Position numbers and translations under genes: made by a program | Origin: Acidobacteriota bacterium | GTDB lineage: Bacteria > Acidobacteriota > Blastocatellia > Pyrinomonadales > Pyrinomonadaceae | Direction of reading: 5' to 3' | NCBI GenBank assembly: GCA_020199995.1 | Contig: JAIVJM010000050.1 | Coordinates: forward strand, 13,174-58,152 | Length of the DNA: 44,979 nucleotides | Notes under the pieces: generated by a model | Database searches by the model: none | What the model saw: the letters and a program-made list of their open reading frames with translations, nothing else | Told to the model about the DNA's origin: nothing | Shown here: piece after piece, positions 44,029-44,979 of the stretch | Numbering within the stretch: position 1 is the first letter of the stretch | Layout of the letters: each line of letters begins with the position of its first letter

Positions 44029-44979
44029 TTATTTCGCCACAGGCTCGTCAGCCGACTGTGGGGGGGGCGGCGGAGAGTCCGGCTGCGAGGGCTTCGCCAG
44101 CTCCGAAGGGAGCGGCGGGGAGGTGCTCGAAGGCGCGTCGGCGGGCGGCGGCGCGGGAACCTGCGGGGGCGGCGCTCCGGGCTGCGCGGGCTCTTCCGTC
44201 GCCTGCGCCGCCGCTGTGGGAGCCGGAGCCGACTCGACCTCGGCGTGCGCGGGGACGACCTCGATCAGCGAGTGGTTGTCGGTGAGCAGGAAGCGGCGCG
44301 TCGCCTCTCCGATCTGGCCGGGCGTGACGCGGAGGTAGCGTTCGAGCTCGGTGTTGAGGAAGTGCGGGTCGCCGTCATAGAGCGCGTACTCGGCGAGGCG
44401 CTGCGCGCGGTAGAGCGTGGACTGTCGGCCTCGCACGGCGTCGTTGAGCATCGTGTTGCGCAGCTTCTCCATCTCCTCCGCGCTCGGCCCCTCGGTGGCG
44501 AGCCGTTCGACCTCTTCGTCAATGCTGCGGCGAATCTCCCCGGTCGGATGGCCCGGCTTCGGGATGGCGAAGATGTAGAGCGACGAAGGCCCGCGCCGCT
44601 CGCCCATGCCGCCCTGTATGCCGACGACCGACTCGTCGTCCTTGACGAGCCGCTGGTAGAGGCGCGAGCTGTCGCCTTCGAGCAGGAGGTCGCTGGCGAG
44701 CGTGAGAGAGTAAAAATCGTCGGTGCGCCGTGCCGGGGCCTTCCAGCCGAGCATCAGCGCGGGCAGTTGCGCGAAGGGGTCGCGGTAGATTTCGTGGCGG
44801 GCAGCGACCTCTGGCGGCTCGCTGACGTCCGCGGGCGGGGGCGCGGGCTGCGAGGGGATACCGGCGAAATATTTTTCCACGAGCCCGCGCGCGACGCCCG
44901 CATCGAAGTCGCCGACGATGGTCAGCACGGCATTGTTCGGTGCGTAGTAGATGCGAAAAAAATCGCGTATGTCTTCGAT
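44029..44979 (-). CDS. M16 family peptidase, C-terminal part (gene runs off the window)
   Basis: The visible 316 codons continue in frame to the right edge (IEDIRDFFRIYYAPNNAVLT at the N-terminal side), so the catalytic HxxEH domain lies outside. What is seen is the second half-domain of an M16B zinc peptidase (VPGF-like domain core DFDAGVARGLVEKYFAGIP and a conserved helical region with YRAQRLAEYALYD). It ends with a long Pro/Ala/Ser-rich tail (about 65 residues) that is unusual for the family. It precedes the noncatalytic subunit gene, as expected for a paired protease. Confidence 0.85.
   Translation of the reverse strand: MEDIRDFFRIYYAPNNAVLTIVGDFDAGVARGLVEKYFAGIPSQPAPPPADVSEPPEVAARHEIYRDPFAQLPALMLGWKAPARRTDDFYSLTLASDLLLEGDSSRLYQRLVKDDESVVGIQGGMGERRGPSSLYIFAIPKPGHPTGEIRRSIDEEVERLATEGPSAEEMEKLRNTMLNDAVRGRQSTLYRAQRLAEYALYDGDPHFLNTELERYLRVTPGQIGEATRRFLLTDNHSLIEVVPAHAEVESAPAPTAAAQATEEPAQPGAPPPQVPAPPPADAPSSTSPPLPSELAKPSQPDSPPPPPQSADEPVAK

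Overview
The window looks like a chromosomal segment of an Acidobacteriota, most likely class Blastocatellia (subdivision 4, Pyrinomonas-like). This is inferred from the high GC content, the diderm genes (lptE lipoprotein, M16 pair), the futalosine menaquinone genes mqnA/mqnC and the gene neighbourhoods; no 16S gene is present. I see no tRNA, rRNA, CRISPR array, phage or complete insertion sequence.

Layout: (1) 1-250, the 3' end of a periplasmic amino-acid-binding protein gene. (2) 316-8978, an arginine biosynthesis locus: argH divergent from argR-argG-(P-loop protein)-argC-argD-argF'-argB, with three phased ARG-box-like operators between argH and argR. The transcarbamylase is of the N-acyl-ornithine type, and two residues (Thr92, Val302) point to N-succinyl-ornithine as substrate. 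argD has lost about 100 internal codons and changes frame. (3) 9169-10655, a bacterial archaemetzincin lipoprotein and a small secreted protein. (4) 10748-17269, a housekeeping run tilS-hpt-ftsH-folP-lptE-holA. The Hpt protein has lost its catalytic residues and ftsH lacks its first membrane segment. (5) 17266-23186, rpsT with a clear promoter and terminator, then phoH-ybeY-corC, a deoxyhypusine-synthase-like gene, a YkgJ-type Cys-cluster protein and an Lsm-like small protein. (6) 23300-30936, an accessory region with an NlpC/P60 hydrolase, an unknown zinc-ribbon protein, an SLT-like protein, a nested REP array, an NTF2-like secreted protein, an unlisted 42-residue zinc-ribbon ORF and a copper amine oxidase. 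(7) 30943-36565, a heterodimeric ABC exporter (one gene carrying an in-frame 84-bp insertion) and a DICT-GAF-GGDEF diguanylate cyclase. (8) 36759-41915, PaaI thioesterase, YbjQ, alkyltransferase-like protein, cupin, cyclase, mqnA, mqnC and a CCPF-motif protein. (9) 41963-44979, a small conserved protein and two M16 peptidase subunits.

The most striking feature is structural. About ten junctions between co-directional genes hold long hairpins whose arms (14-36 bp) are built of degenerate 6-10-bp tandem words. The word differs from junction to junction (e.g. GTGAATC, AGCTATT, AGCAGTA, GGATGGA), but the architecture is constant. Several arms begin inside the upstream gene's last codons or end a few bases before the downstream start codon. 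I propose that these form one mechanistic class of intergenic element, and this is the main candidate for something undescribed here.
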